Shown here: one piece after another, positions 1 to 6,722 of the stretch
Layout: each line of letters starts with the position of its first letter
How positions within the stretch are numbered: position 1 is the first letter of the stretch
Origin: DATBIO01 sp036556965
GTDB taxonomy: Bacteria; Acidobacteriota; Vicinamibacteria; Fen-336
Assembly: GCA_036556965.1 (NCBI GenBank)
Contig: DATBIO010000002.1
Span: 1-7,542 of the forward strand
DNA length: 7,542 bases
Direction of reading: 5' to 3'
Position numbers and translations under genes: made by a program
The notes under the pieces: generated by a model
What the model was told of the DNA's origin: nothing
The model's input: the letters and a program-made list of their open reading frames with translations, nothing else
The model's database searches: none

Positions 1-68
1 TCGGCCTGAACGCCGTGGTGGGCACCATCCAGGAGATTCTCGACTTCTTCTCGAGCTTCTCGTTCTAG
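1..68 (+). CDS. 3' end of an upstream gene, unidentified helical protein
   Basis: An open frame enters from the left edge (first full codon at position 3) and stops at TAG 66-68, giving a 21-residue tail that ends in DFFSSFSF. The tail reads as an amphipathic helix followed by an aromatic/serine end. It loosely resembles the C-terminus of the protein at 1202-2191 (IQEILDFF here, INEIDQML there), so the gene may be another member of the neighbouring coiled-coil family. Twenty-one residues are too few to prove this. Two hairpins directly downstream suggest that its transcript ends before the 307-4071 operon. Function cannot be assigned. Confidence 0.55.
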   Translation, partial: GLNAVVGTIQEILDFFSSFSF

Positions 69-75
69 GAGAGCC

Positions 76-99
76 GGGGGGCGCGGCGACGCGCCCCCC
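76..99 (+). terminator. GC hairpin with GNRA-type tetraloop, possible terminator or mRNA 3' end
   Basis: Bases 76-85 pair perfectly with 90-99 as a 10-bp all-G/C stem closed by the loop GCGA (86-89), a GNRA tetraloop. It starts 7 bases after the upstream stop codon. No T-run follows, so it is not a canonical intrinsic terminator. It could stabilise the 3' end of the upstream mRNA or act together with the stronger terminator at 160-201. Confidence 0.45.
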
Positions 100-159
100 G
101 TCACCATTGCCGTCCCGTTCACGGCTTCCGCGCGCGTCGTGGCGCGCACGCCGTTTCCG

Positions 160-201
160 GACCCAGGAGTCGGCGCGCCGGCTTCTGGGTCTTTCGTTTT
201 T
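160..201 (+). terminator. Rho-independent terminator
   Basis: Bases 160-173 pair with 178-191 as a stem of about 14 bp. The lower part GACCCAG/CTGGGTC is perfect, and the upper part includes two G-T pairs. The loop is four bases (174-177). The stem is followed at once by TTTCGTTTTT (192-201), a T-tract that stands out sharply in such a GC-rich region. This is the classic layout of an intrinsic terminator reading on the + strand. It should end transcription from the upstream gene and insulate the 307-4071 operon, which therefore needs its own promoter in about 202-306. Confidence 0.85.
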
Positions 202-306
202 GGGCTACAGTTCGCGGCACGCCCGCCTCGCGGAGCCGCCCGCCCGCGACCTGTGCGGCGGCGCACGGGCACGGCGGGGGGCGCCCGCGTAGGGCACTGA
301 CAGGCC
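202..306 (+). promoter_or_regulatory. Presumed promoter/leader of the coiled-coil operon, no clear elements
   Basis: This 105-base stretch lies between the terminator and the first gene of the operon, so a promoter is expected here. I see no convincing -35/-10 pair. TACAGT at 206-211 is a weak -10 match without a partner upstream. The best ribosome-binding candidates are AGGG (291-294), which is too far from the ATG at 307, and AGG (302-304), which is too close. Other sigma-factor promoter types cannot be excluded. Confidence 0.3.
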
Positions 307-1197
307 ATGGCCGACCTGAACGTCCTGCTCGAACAGGCCGCCGCGGAGGCGGAGAAGCTCGGCGGCGAGGCCGTGCGCGCCCAGGAGTCCGTCTCCCGGC
401 TGGGGCGCCTGGCCGTGGGGCTGGCCGCGGGCGTGGAGACGGGCGCCTCCCAGGCCCAGCTGCTGCTGGACCACCTGGCCGCCCGCCTGGCCGAGGCGGA
501 GGCCGAGCTGTCCAAGGAGTCCATCGCCTGCCACAGCACGCTGCGCGACCTGGCCGCCGCCGCCGCCCGCCTGCGCGGCGACACCGCGACCTTCCTCGAG
601 CGGGCGGAGGGCCAGCTCGAGGCGCTGCGCCAGGACAAGGGCCGCGTCCTCACGGACGTGGACGGCGACGCGCAGTCCGCGGCCGCCGCCCTCACCTCCT
701 ACACCGAGCGCGTGCGCGCGCTGGAGGCGGCCACCGACGCGCGGGTGACGGAGTCCACGCGCGCGGTGGAGGCCCTGGCCCAGCAGGCCGACGACGTGCG
801 CCGGCGCCTGGCCGCGCGCGGCGACGCGCTCCTGGCCCAGCTCCACTACCTCGAGGAGTCCGCGCGCTACCAGATGCACGTCCTCATGCTGGGCTACGAC
901 GGGCTCATCGAGGCCCTGCAGGAGCAGGCGGGGGCCATCCAGGTCTCGGCCAAGAGCCTCTCCGACCAGGCGGTGGCGGAGACCACCCGGCGCCTGGCCC
1001 GGGAGGCCCTCGACACCCTGCACGACTCCGCCAAGCCCCTGCGCAAGGTGATGGAGGAGCTCCTGGAGTGGGGCAAGCGCGGGCACGGCAACCACCGCGA
1101 CCGCTTCGACGAGCTGGGCCGGCGGCTGCAGGACGTGACGCGCGTGCTGGAGGGCCTCAAGCCGCCGCTGGACCAGGTGCGCCAGCAGCTCCACTGA
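307..1197 (+). CDS. Coiled-coil protein, first of four tandem paralogue-like genes
   Basis: The product has 296 residues and no recognised function. It is rich in Ala, Leu, Glu and Arg, with no proline before residue 244, no signal peptide, no membrane segment and one cysteine in the ESIACHS stretch. Long helices with heptad-like hydrophobic spacing cover nearly the whole chain. A short, more hydrophobic and aromatic patch lies at residues 181-202 (YLEESARYQMHVLMLGYDGL). This patch sits at nearly the same position as YVESECMP (from residue 180) in the protein encoded at 3154-4071, which supports common descent. A breaker with GKRGHGNHRDR precedes the last helix, which ends in a PP-containing segment. 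The ATG at 307 lacks a strong Shine-Dalgarno. The next gene starts 4 bases after the stop. A cytoplasmic structural or scaffold role is a guess from shape only. Confidence 0.85.
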   Translation: MADLNVLLEQAAAEAEKLGGEAVRAQESVSRLGRLAVGLAAGVETGASQAQLLLDHLAARLAEAEAELSKESIACHSTLRDLAAAAARLRGDTATFLERAEGQLEALRQDKGRVLTDVDGDAQSAAAALTSYTERVRALEAATDARVTESTRAVEALAQQADDVRRRLAARGDALLAQLHYLEESARYQMHVLMLGYDGLIEALQEQAGAIQVSAKSLSDQAVAETTRRLAREALDTLHDSAKPLRKVMEELLEWGKRGHGNHRDRFDELGRRLQDVTRVLEGLKPPLDQVRQQLH

Positions 1198-1201
1198 AGC
1201 C

Positions 1202-2191
1202 ATGTCCGACACCGTGACCGCCGGCCGCGACGACAGCCTGGGCAAGCTCGGGGACTTCATCACCATCCTCACCTCCACGGCGGGCCGCCTGGCCGCGGTG
1301 CAGGCCGAGATGTCGGGCCTCCCGGAGACGCTGGAGCGGCTGCAGACGGAGGTGGCGGACGGCCTGGAGACGGCGAGCAAGGCCCTGGGCGCCGTTCCCC
1401 GCGACATGGTGGAGGCCTCGCTGGCCGCCACCCTGCGCTCGATCGGCCTCGTCACGAGCTTCGCCGCCGACCTGGCGGGCACGCGCCTGGCGGAGGCCGA
1501 GCGCGTGCTCGACCGGATGGAAGGCCACTTCGAGACGCGGGTCGGGGAGACGCGCGAGGGGCTCCTGCACACGGCGGCGCGGGCGCGGGAGACCCTGGAC
1601 GGCGTGGAGGAGGGCTCGGGGGACCTGCGCGAGACGGCGGACGGCTCCGACGCGGACACCGCCCTCCTCGCCGAGGAGACGCAGACGCGGGCCGCGGCCA
1701 CGGGCACGGTCATCGAGCAGACGGGGATGGAGCTGGAGGCCATGATCCAGCAGAGCGAGACCTACATCGGGGACGGCCTGGTGCCGTGGCTGAACGGCGT
1801 CTTCGGCGTGCTGCGCGCCCACCTCGAGGAGGAGGCGCAGCCCTACCTGACCGACACCCTCACCGTCCTCGCCGCCAACGTGGCCCGCTTCTACGACGAC
1901 TTCCAGGCCGTGCTGGAGACGGCCTCCTCCTCGGTGGTGGACACCACGGAGACCGAGTTCGCCAACGCCACCGACGAGGCGGAGTCCCTCCTCGACGAGC
2001 ACCGCGGGAACGACGACCACTCCGCGGCGGAGTTCGTGGAGCCCCTGCGCGAGGAGCTGGCGCGCAACAACAGCCTGCTCGTGGACGGCAACGGGATCGT
2101 GAACAACCTGGCCCCCCTGATTCCCCTGCTGGTCAGCGCCAAGCACGTGATCAACGAGATCGACCAGATGCTGCACTTCAGCATGGAGTAG
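1202..2191 (+). CDS. Acidic coiled-coil protein, second of four tandem genes
   Basis: The product has 329 residues and no recognised function. It is strongly acidic with only three lysines and no cysteine, and it has no signal peptide or clear membrane helix. The N-terminal part (about 1-125) is helical, with mildly hydrophobic stretches such as SIGLVTSFAADLAG. An E/T/D-rich middle (about 125-175) is followed by a block at 206-266 beginning AHLEEEAQPYL and containing VVDTTETEF. This block aligns without gaps to residues 179-239 of the protein from 3154-4071, with 13 identities in 61 and conserved acidic and hydrophobic positions. The C-terminus is a hydrophobic helix (LAPLIPLLVSAKHVINEI) ending HFSME. 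The start is the first ATG, 4 bases after the preceding stop. No good Shine-Dalgarno is visible, so translational coupling is likely. Confidence 0.85.
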   Translation: MSDTVTAGRDDSLGKLGDFITILTSTAGRLAAVQAEMSGLPETLERLQTEVADGLETASKALGAVPRDMVEASLAATLRSIGLVTSFAADLAGTRLAEAERVLDRMEGHFETRVGETREGLLHTAARARETLDGVEEGSGDLRETADGSDADTALLAEETQTRAAATGTVIEQTGMELEAMIQQSETYIGDGLVPWLNGVFGVLRAHLEEEAQPYLTDTLTVLAANVARFYDDFQAVLETASSSVVDTTETEFANATDEAESLLDEHRGNDDHSAAEFVEPLREELARNNSLLVDGNGIVNNLAPLIPLLVSAKHVINEIDQMLHFSME

Positions 2192-2194
2192 GGG

Positions 2195-3145
2195 ATGAAC
2201 ATCGAGCTGCTGCGCGAGGCGCTGGGAAACCTCACCGACCTCGCCCCCACCGTGGCCGCGCGCGTGGAGGCGGTGGCCCAGGAGGCGGAGGCGGCGCAGG
2301 GGGCGGTGGAGGAGTTCCTGCGCACGCTCCTGGACCGGCAGGCGGAGGGGGCGGCCCTGTTCGGCCGCCTGGAGGCCGCCCTGGCCGACGTGCGGCGCGA
2401 GGCGGAGGCCGCGGGCGAGCTGCGCATCCCGCTGGGCGGGCAGGGTGAGGGGGCGTCCACGCGCAACCCGGCCGAGGTCCTGGAGGACCCCAACCTCTCC
2501 TTCGAGGACCGGCTGTTCCTGTTCAGCGTCACCCTGATGCGCCGGCAGGAGGAGCGCATCGAGGAGATGGCGACGGCCTGGACCACGCGCAAGGAGGCGG
2601 AGAAGTCGCTGCTCGCCTCCTCCACCGACGAGGCGGAGGCAGGGGTGCGCACCGCGGGCGACGGCCTGAACGGGGCCTTCGAGGAGGCGGTGCTGGAGGG
2701 GGCCGGGCTGCGGGGCACGCTGCAGGGGTCGCGCGAGAGCCTGGCCGCGGAGTTCGAGCGCCTGGCCGCCGAGATGGAGACCGTCCGCATGCAGCAGTCG
2801 CGCGACGTGGACGACCTCGGCCGCGACCTGGCGGGGATCGAGTCCAACTTCTCCTCGCGGCTGGAGAGGAACCGCGACGCCATCCGCCTGGACGGGGACC
2901 GCATCGAGGAGGAGACGGACCGCCAGACCACGCACGTGGAGAAGACCCTGCGGCAGGCGCTGGACGAGGTGGGGGGGGCGGTGAACAGGCTCAACGGGCT
3001 GCTCCGCCGCGCCAACGAGGAGTCGCAGGAGGACCGGCGGGACCTGGCCCCCGCCTTCAAGGACCTCGAGCACCACATCGGCATCCTCAAGCAGGCCGTG
3101 GAGTCGGTGCGCGAGGCGGCCCGCTCGGTGGGGCTGCCCTACTAG
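2195..3145 (+). CDS. Coiled-coil protein with a central non-coil module, third of four tandem genes
   Basis: The product has 316 residues, no cysteine, no signal peptide and no membrane helix. Three parts are visible. Residues 1-77 form an Ala/Glu-rich helical segment. Residues about 78-125 interrupt it with a glycine/proline linker (RIPLGGQGEG) and a motif-like stretch, EVLEDPNLSFEDRLFLF, running into a new helix with MRRQEERIEEM. Residues about 130-316 are long charged coiled coil, including FSSRLERNRDAIRLDGDR. It is the most divergent of the four: I cannot find the block shared by genes 1, 2 and 4. Its C-terminal helix (HIGILKQAVESVREA) loosely matches that of the preceding protein. ATG 2195 is well supported by GGAG at 2185-2188, six bases away and inside the end of the previous gene. 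A run of eight Gs lies at 2971-2978 with the frame intact. Function is unknown. Confidence 0.85.
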   Translation: MNIELLREALGNLTDLAPTVAARVEAVAQEAEAAQGAVEEFLRTLLDRQAEGAALFGRLEAALADVRREAEAAGELRIPLGGQGEGASTRNPAEVLEDPNLSFEDRLFLFSVTLMRRQEERIEEMATAWTTRKEAEKSLLASSTDEAEAGVRTAGDGLNGAFEEAVLEGAGLRGTLQGSRESLAAEFERLAAEMETVRMQQSRDVDDLGRDLAGIESNFSSRLERNRDAIRLDGDRIEEETDRQTTHVEKTLRQALDEVGGAVNRLNGLLRRANEESQEDRRDLAPAFKDLEHHIGILKQAVESVREAARSVGLPY

Positions 3146-3153
3146 GGGACGAC

Positions 3154-4071
3154 ATGGCCGAAGACCTCGACTCCGCCGCCGTCGAAGCCCTCACCGTGGC
3201 CCGGGGCGCCCTGGCCGCCGCCGACGAGGCGCTGGCCGCCTTCGGGGCCCTGCGCGAGCGCGTCACGCGCACGGACGCCCTGCTGGAGGCGGCCTGGCTG
3301 CGCGTGCGCGAGCGGGCCACCGCCTTCCTGGTGCTGGCGGAGGACAACGCGCGGGAGATCGGCGCCGCCCGGGGCGAGGCGGTGGCCGCCCTGGGCGACC
3401 TGGGGGCCGGCCTGGTGGCCCTCCGCGACGGAGGGGCGCGCGAGATCGACGAGACGCGGGCGGAGATGGAGGTCCTGGGCACGCGCGTGGACGCCGTCCC
3501 CGACGAGGTCAACGCCCTGGTCACCGCCGCCGAGGAGGCCGACCGCCGCGTGCAGGCGCGGCTGCAGGCCCTGCAGCAGAACGTGGGCACCGCCCTCGCC
3601 CGCACCGAGGACACGCTGCGCGCCGACCTGGTCCAGGAGATGAAGAGGGTGGAGGACGAGGTCGAGCGCGTGACCCTGGCCCTCCAGGACTACGTGGAGT
3701 CGGAGTGCATGCCCGCGGTGGCCGCGCGCTCCCAGGAGCTGTACCAGCAGCTGGTGCAGGTGGACGAGGAGCTCCGCGCCGCCCTGGAGGCGGCCGCCCA
3801 GGACACGGAAAACACCACCGAGGACGTCCTCCGCGTGTGCAACGAGTCCTACAACGACACCCTGGGGGAGATGGTGGACCTGGCCGCCGAGATCGAGCGC
3901 CTGCTCGACGGCCTGCGCGGCGGGGTCGAGGACGGCATGGACACCTTCGAGGACCACGGCGACCGCTGGGACGGCGCGGCCAAGGCCGCCGAGCGCAGCC
4001 TCAAGGAAGCGCGGGACACCCTGAAGGAAGTCGAGGAGCTGCTCTCGCGCTACAGCTTCGTGCGCATGTAG
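3154..4071 (+). CDS. Acidic coiled-coil protein, last of four tandem genes
   Basis: The product has 305 residues and is highly acidic, with four lysines, two prolines (116 and 187) and two cysteines, one in ESECMPAV and one in LRVCNES. Long helices cover the chain, and the prolines suggest a folded-back helical bundle of two or three segments. There is no signal peptide or membrane span. Residues 179-239 align without gaps to residues 206-266 of the protein from 1202-2191, sharing E..E..P, ALE.A/VLE.A and NTTE/DTTE positions. Residues from Tyr180 also match the YLEES patch at residue 181 of the first protein. The C-terminal helix (SLKEARDTLKEVEELL) ends SFVRM. AGGGG at 3144-3148, overlapping the previous stop, is a good ribosome-binding site for ATG 3154. 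This is probably the last gene of the operon, since a promoter for nuoB follows. Function is unknown. Confidence 0.85.
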   Translation: MAEDLDSAAVEALTVARGALAAADEALAAFGALRERVTRTDALLEAAWLRVRERATAFLVLAEDNAREIGAARGEAVAALGDLGAGLVALRDGGAREIDETRAEMEVLGTRVDAVPDEVNALVTAAEEADRRVQARLQALQQNVGTALARTEDTLRADLVQEMKRVEDEVERVTLALQDYVESECMPAVAARSQELYQQLVQVDEELRAALEAAAQDTENTTEDVLRVCNESYNDTLGEMVDLAAEIERLLDGLRGGVEDGMDTFEDHGDRWDGAAKAAERSLKEARDTLKEVEELLSRYSFVRM

Positions 4072-4087
4072 CGCGCCCGCCGGCGGT

Positions 4088-4118
4088 TGGACAGCGCCGG
4101 CGCCGCATCGGCTATGAT
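4088..4118 (+). promoter_or_regulatory. Sigma70-like promoter candidate for the nuo operon
   Basis: TGGACA (4088-4093, five of six matches to TTGACA) lies 19 bases upstream of TATGAT (4113-4118, five of six matches to TATAAT). The spacer is two bases longer than ideal. The elements stand out in very GC-rich sequence and sit between the stop of the last coiled-coil gene (4071) and nuoB (4191). The implied start point is near 4125, giving a leader of about 65 bases. This is inferred from sequence only. Confidence 0.5.
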
Positions 4119-4130
4119 TGGGCCTGCCTC

Positions 4131-4160
4131 GCCGGCGCGCGCGCCCGCGCCCGCGCCGGC
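4131..4160 (+). repeat. Inverted repeat in the predicted nuoB leader
   Basis: GCCGGCGCG at 4131-4139 is perfectly complementary to CGCGCCGGC at 4152-4160, with a 12-base loop made only of G and C. It lies just after the predicted transcription start and before the GGAGG at 4173-4177. It could form a stable leader hairpin, or end transcripts arriving from the coiled-coil operon, although no T-run follows. Chance pairing in GC-rich DNA is a real alternative. Confidence 0.35.
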
Positions 4161-4190
4161 CATCGCGTGACCGGAGGCGAACCCCCTTCC

Positions 4191-4952
4191 ATGGGCCTGC
4201 TGGACATCTTCCGCGGCAAGCTGCTCGATCCCACGGCCTACCCCGGCGTGCACGCGCGGGGGGACGTGATCACCACCACCGTGGACGCGGTGGTGAAGTG
4301 GGGCCGCAAGTCCTCCATCTGGCCGATGCCCTTCGGGACCGCCTGCTGCGCCATCGAGTTCATGGCCCTCACCGCGTCCCACTACGACCTCGCCCGCTTC
4401 GGGGCCGAGGTGCTGCGCTTCTCGCCGCGGCAGGCCGACCTGATGTTCGTGGCCGGCACCATCGTGGACAAGGAGGGGCCGGTCCTGAAGACGATCTACG
4501 ACCAGATGCCCGACCCGAAGTGGGTCATCTCCATGGGCGTCTGCGCCTCCTCCGGCGGTTTCTACCGGTCCTACCACGTCATGCAGGGCATCGACGAGAT
4601 CATCCCCGTGGACGTCTACGTGCCGGGCTGCCCCCCGTCCCCCGAGGCCCTGATCGCGGCGGTCATGAAGATCCAGGACCGGATCGCGCGCGGCGAGCAG
4701 GCCCGGCGCCCCCAGGGCGAGCACCGCGTGGGCGCCTCCGGCGAGGGCTACGTGGACCGGCGGCAGCGCAAGGCGGCCTGGGCCCACGACGACGCGGCGC
4801 GGGCGGAGAGCGGCCTGCCCCCCCGCGGCGTCGTCGCCTTCGCCCCCGCGCCCTCCGCCCCCGCCCACGGCCACGGCCAGGCGCCCGACGCGCCCGCCGA
4901 GCCCGGGACGGGCGAGCATCCGCCGCTGAGCGAGAGCGAGCGCGTTGGCTAG
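4191..4952 (+). CDS. nuoB: NADH-quinone oxidoreductase subunit B (NuoB)
   Basis: NuoB is the 20-kDa connecting subunit of complex I. It holds the terminal [4Fe-4S] cluster N2 that passes electrons to quinone, on the cytoplasmic side at the membrane interface. The protein has 253 residues. The N2 ligands are all present: adjacent Cys52-Cys53 in GTACCAIEFMAL, Cys118 in SMGVCASSGGFY and Cys147 in YVPGCPPSPEAL, with the spacing (65 and 29) usual for the family. The conserved core ends near residue 170. About 80 further residues form an Ala/Pro/His/Gly-rich, probably disordered tail, longer than in most NuoB proteins. The frame is open far upstream into the preceding gene, but MGLLDIF is a typical N-terminus. 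GGAGG at 4173-4177 is the likely ribosome-binding site, at a rather long 13-base spacing. It is the first gene of the operon, with no nuoA before it. Confidence 0.97.
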   Translation: MGLLDIFRGKLLDPTAYPGVHARGDVITTTVDAVVKWGRKSSIWPMPFGTACCAIEFMALTASHYDLARFGAEVLRFSPRQADLMFVAGTIVDKEGPVLKTIYDQMPDPKWVISMGVCASSGGFYRSYHVMQGIDEIIPVDVYVPGCPPSPEALIAAVMKIQDRIARGEQARRPQGEHRVGASGEGYVDRRQRKAAWAHDDAARAESGLPPRGVVAFAPAPSAPAHGHGQAPDAPAEPGTGEHPPLSESERVG

Positions 4953-4976
4953 CTCTCCGCGAGCCGGCTCCCGCCC

Positions 4977-6722
4977 GTGAGCGCGAGTCCGCCCCCCGGG
5001 CCGGGCGCGAGCGCGGTGGCCGAGGCCCCGCCCGCCTCCGCCCCCGAGGCGCCCGCCGCCCGCCTGCTGCGCGAGCGCCTGGGCGCGCGCGTGCGCGCGG
5101 TGGAGGAGTTCCGCGGCGACCTCGCCATCACCGTGGAGGCGGGCGCCTGGCGCGAGGCGGCCCGGCTGCTCAAGGAGGATCCCGCCCTCGACTTCAAGCT
5201 CTTCCTCGACCTCTGCGCGGTGGACCGGCTGGACGAGGACGCGGAGGAGGAGCGCGAGCGCTTCGAGGTCGTGCTCCACGCCTACTCCGTCACCCACAAG
5301 CACCACGTGCGGCTCAAGACCGCGCTGCCCGAGGCGGAGGCGCGCGTGGAGACCCTGACCCCCGTGTACCGCGGGGCGAACTGGTTCGAGCGGGAGGCCT
5401 GGGACCTCTACGGCGTGGTCTTCGACGGCCACCCCAAGCTCACGCGCCTCCTCACCCACCGCGACTTCGTGGGCCACCCCATGCGCAAGGACTACGCGCA
5501 GGGCCGGCGGCACGTGCTGAAGTCGCCGGAAGCGTGGCTGCTCGACGTGCCCCCGGGCTCGGAGAGCATGGTGGTCAACATCGGGCCCAGCCATCCCGCC
5601 ATGCACGGGACCTTCCGCGTGCAGGCGCTCATGGACGGGGAGACCATCGCCGACGCCGAGGCCGAGATCGGCTACATGCACCGGAACTTCGAGAAGATGG
5701 CGGAGGCCCGGACCTACTGGCAGATCATCCCCTACACCGACCGCCTCAACTACTGCTCGTCCTTCATGAACGGCCACGGCTGGGCCCTGGCCGTGGAGAA
5801 GCTCCTCGGCATCCAGGCCCCCCCGCGCGCCGAGGCCGTCCGCGTGATCCTCTCCGAGTTCTCGCGGATCATGGACCACATCATCTGCATCGGGACCAAC
5901 GTGGTGGACCTGGGCGCCATAACCCCCTTTTTCGTGATGTTCCGCGCGCGCGAGGACATCTACGACCTGCTCGAGGCCTGCTGCGGGGCCCGCCTGACCG
6001 TGTCCTACGTGCGCATCGGGGGCCTGGCCGCGGACGTGCCCGAGGACTTTGCCGCCCGCTGCGCCAAGGCCCTGGCCAGCGTGCGCGAGATCGTGTCCCA
6101 GTGCGACCGCCTCCTGACCCGGAACGCGATCTTCACCAGCCGCTTCCGCGACGTGGGCGTGCTCTCCGCGGAGGCGGCCCTGGACTACGGATGGGTGGGC
6201 CCCTGCCTGCGCGGCGCGGGGGTGGCCTACGACGTCCGCAAGGACCACCCGTACTCGGGCTACGAGCAGTACGACTTCGACGTGCCCGTGGGCGCGGTGG
6301 GCGACTGCTACGACCGGTACCTGGTGCGGATGGAGGAGATGCGGCAGAGCCTGCGCATCATCGAGCAGGCCCTGGCCCGCCTGCCCGGCGGGCCCGTGAT
6401 CGTGGAGGACAAGACGGTGGCCCTGCCCCCCAAGTCCGAGGTGTACTCGAACATCGAGGCCCTCATGAACCACTTCAAGCTGATCTACGAGGGCATCCTG
6501 CCCCCGCGGGGGGAGGTGTACGGCTACACCGAGGCCGCCAACGGAGAGCTCGGGTACTACATCGTGAGCGAGGGGAAGAAGTTCCCCCACCGGGTGAAGG
6601 TGCGGCCGCCCTGCTTCAACATCTACCAGGCCTTTCCCGAGATGATCAAGGGCGGCATGCTGGCCGACGCGGTGGCCATCATCGGGGGCCTCAACGTCAT
6701 CGCCGGCGAGCTGGACCGGTGA
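4977..6722 (+). CDS. nuoCD: NADH-quinone oxidoreductase fused subunit C/D (NuoCD)
   Basis: This 581-residue protein fuses the 30-kDa (NuoC) and 49-kDa (NuoD) subunits of complex I, as in E. coli, at a similar length. The NuoC domain spans about residues 28-180 and carries the family signature ERE.WDLYGVVFDGHPKL at 138-154. A short linker leads to NuoD (about 195-581), which lines the quinone pocket. It shows GPSHPAMHG (203-211) and PYTDRLNY ending at Tyr259. His210 and Tyr259 have the 49-residue separation of the quinone-headgroup His/Tyr pair of this subunit. The C-terminus ends GELDR, typical for NuoD. The start is GTG 4977, 24 bases after nuoB. No clear Shine-Dalgarno is present, so coupling to nuoB is likely. 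GTG at 5016 is an alternative start, as the first 27 residues are a Pro/Ala-rich tail not needed for the fold. Confidence 0.97.
   Translation: MSASPPPGPGASAVAEAPPASAPEAPAARLLRERLGARVRAVEEFRGDLAITVEAGAWREAARLLKEDPALDFKLFLDLCAVDRLDEDAEEERERFEVVLHAYSVTHKHHVRLKTALPEAEARVETLTPVYRGANWFEREAWDLYGVVFDGHPKLTRLLTHRDFVGHPMRKDYAQGRRHVLKSPEAWLLDVPPGSESMVVNIGPSHPAMHGTFRVQALMDGETIADAEAEIGYMHRNFEKMAEARTYWQIIPYTDRLNYCSSFMNGHGWALAVEKLLGIQAPPRAEAVRVILSEFSRIMDHIICIGTNVVDLGAITPFFVMFRAREDIYDLLEACCGARLTVSYVRIGGLAADVPEDFAARCAKALASVREIVSQCDRLLTRNAIFTSRFRDVGVLSAEAALDYGWVGPCLRGAGVAYDVRKDHPYSGYEQYDFDVPVGAVGDCYDRYLVRMEEMRQSLRIIEQALARLPGGPVIVEDKTVALPPKSEVYSNIEALMNHFKLIYEGILPPRGEVYGYTEAANGELGYYIVSEGKKFPHRVKVRPPCFNIYQAFPEMIKGGMLADAVAIIGGLNVIAGELDR

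Noticed and set aside
107..292. A 61-codon plus-strand frame in the intergenic region
   Set aside because: It runs through the intrinsic terminator at 160-201, is Arg/Ala-rich, has no ribosome-binding site and looks like non-coding GC-rich DNA.
205..3090. Long open frames on the minus strand over the coiled-coil genes (205-1743, 1157-3076, 1891-3090)
   Set aside because: They are antisense shadows of GC-rich, stop-poor coding sequence. Their products are Arg/Ser/Ala- or Leu/His/Val-rich low complexity, while the plus-strand genes are contiguous with sensible starts and spacing.
307..4071. Chemoreceptor signalling domains, tripartite alpha-pore-forming toxins or phage structural proteins as identities of the coiled-coil genes
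   Set aside because: No chemoreceptor hairpin-tip motif, no hydrophobic head or tongue segment of pore-forming toxins and no neighbouring phage genes are visible. Helical composition alone does not justify any of these names.
3705..4190. N-terminal extension of NuoB back to 3705
   Set aside because: The frame is open only by chance inside the preceding gene. The conserved NuoB N-terminus begins at ATG 4191, and the promoter lies within the supposed extension.
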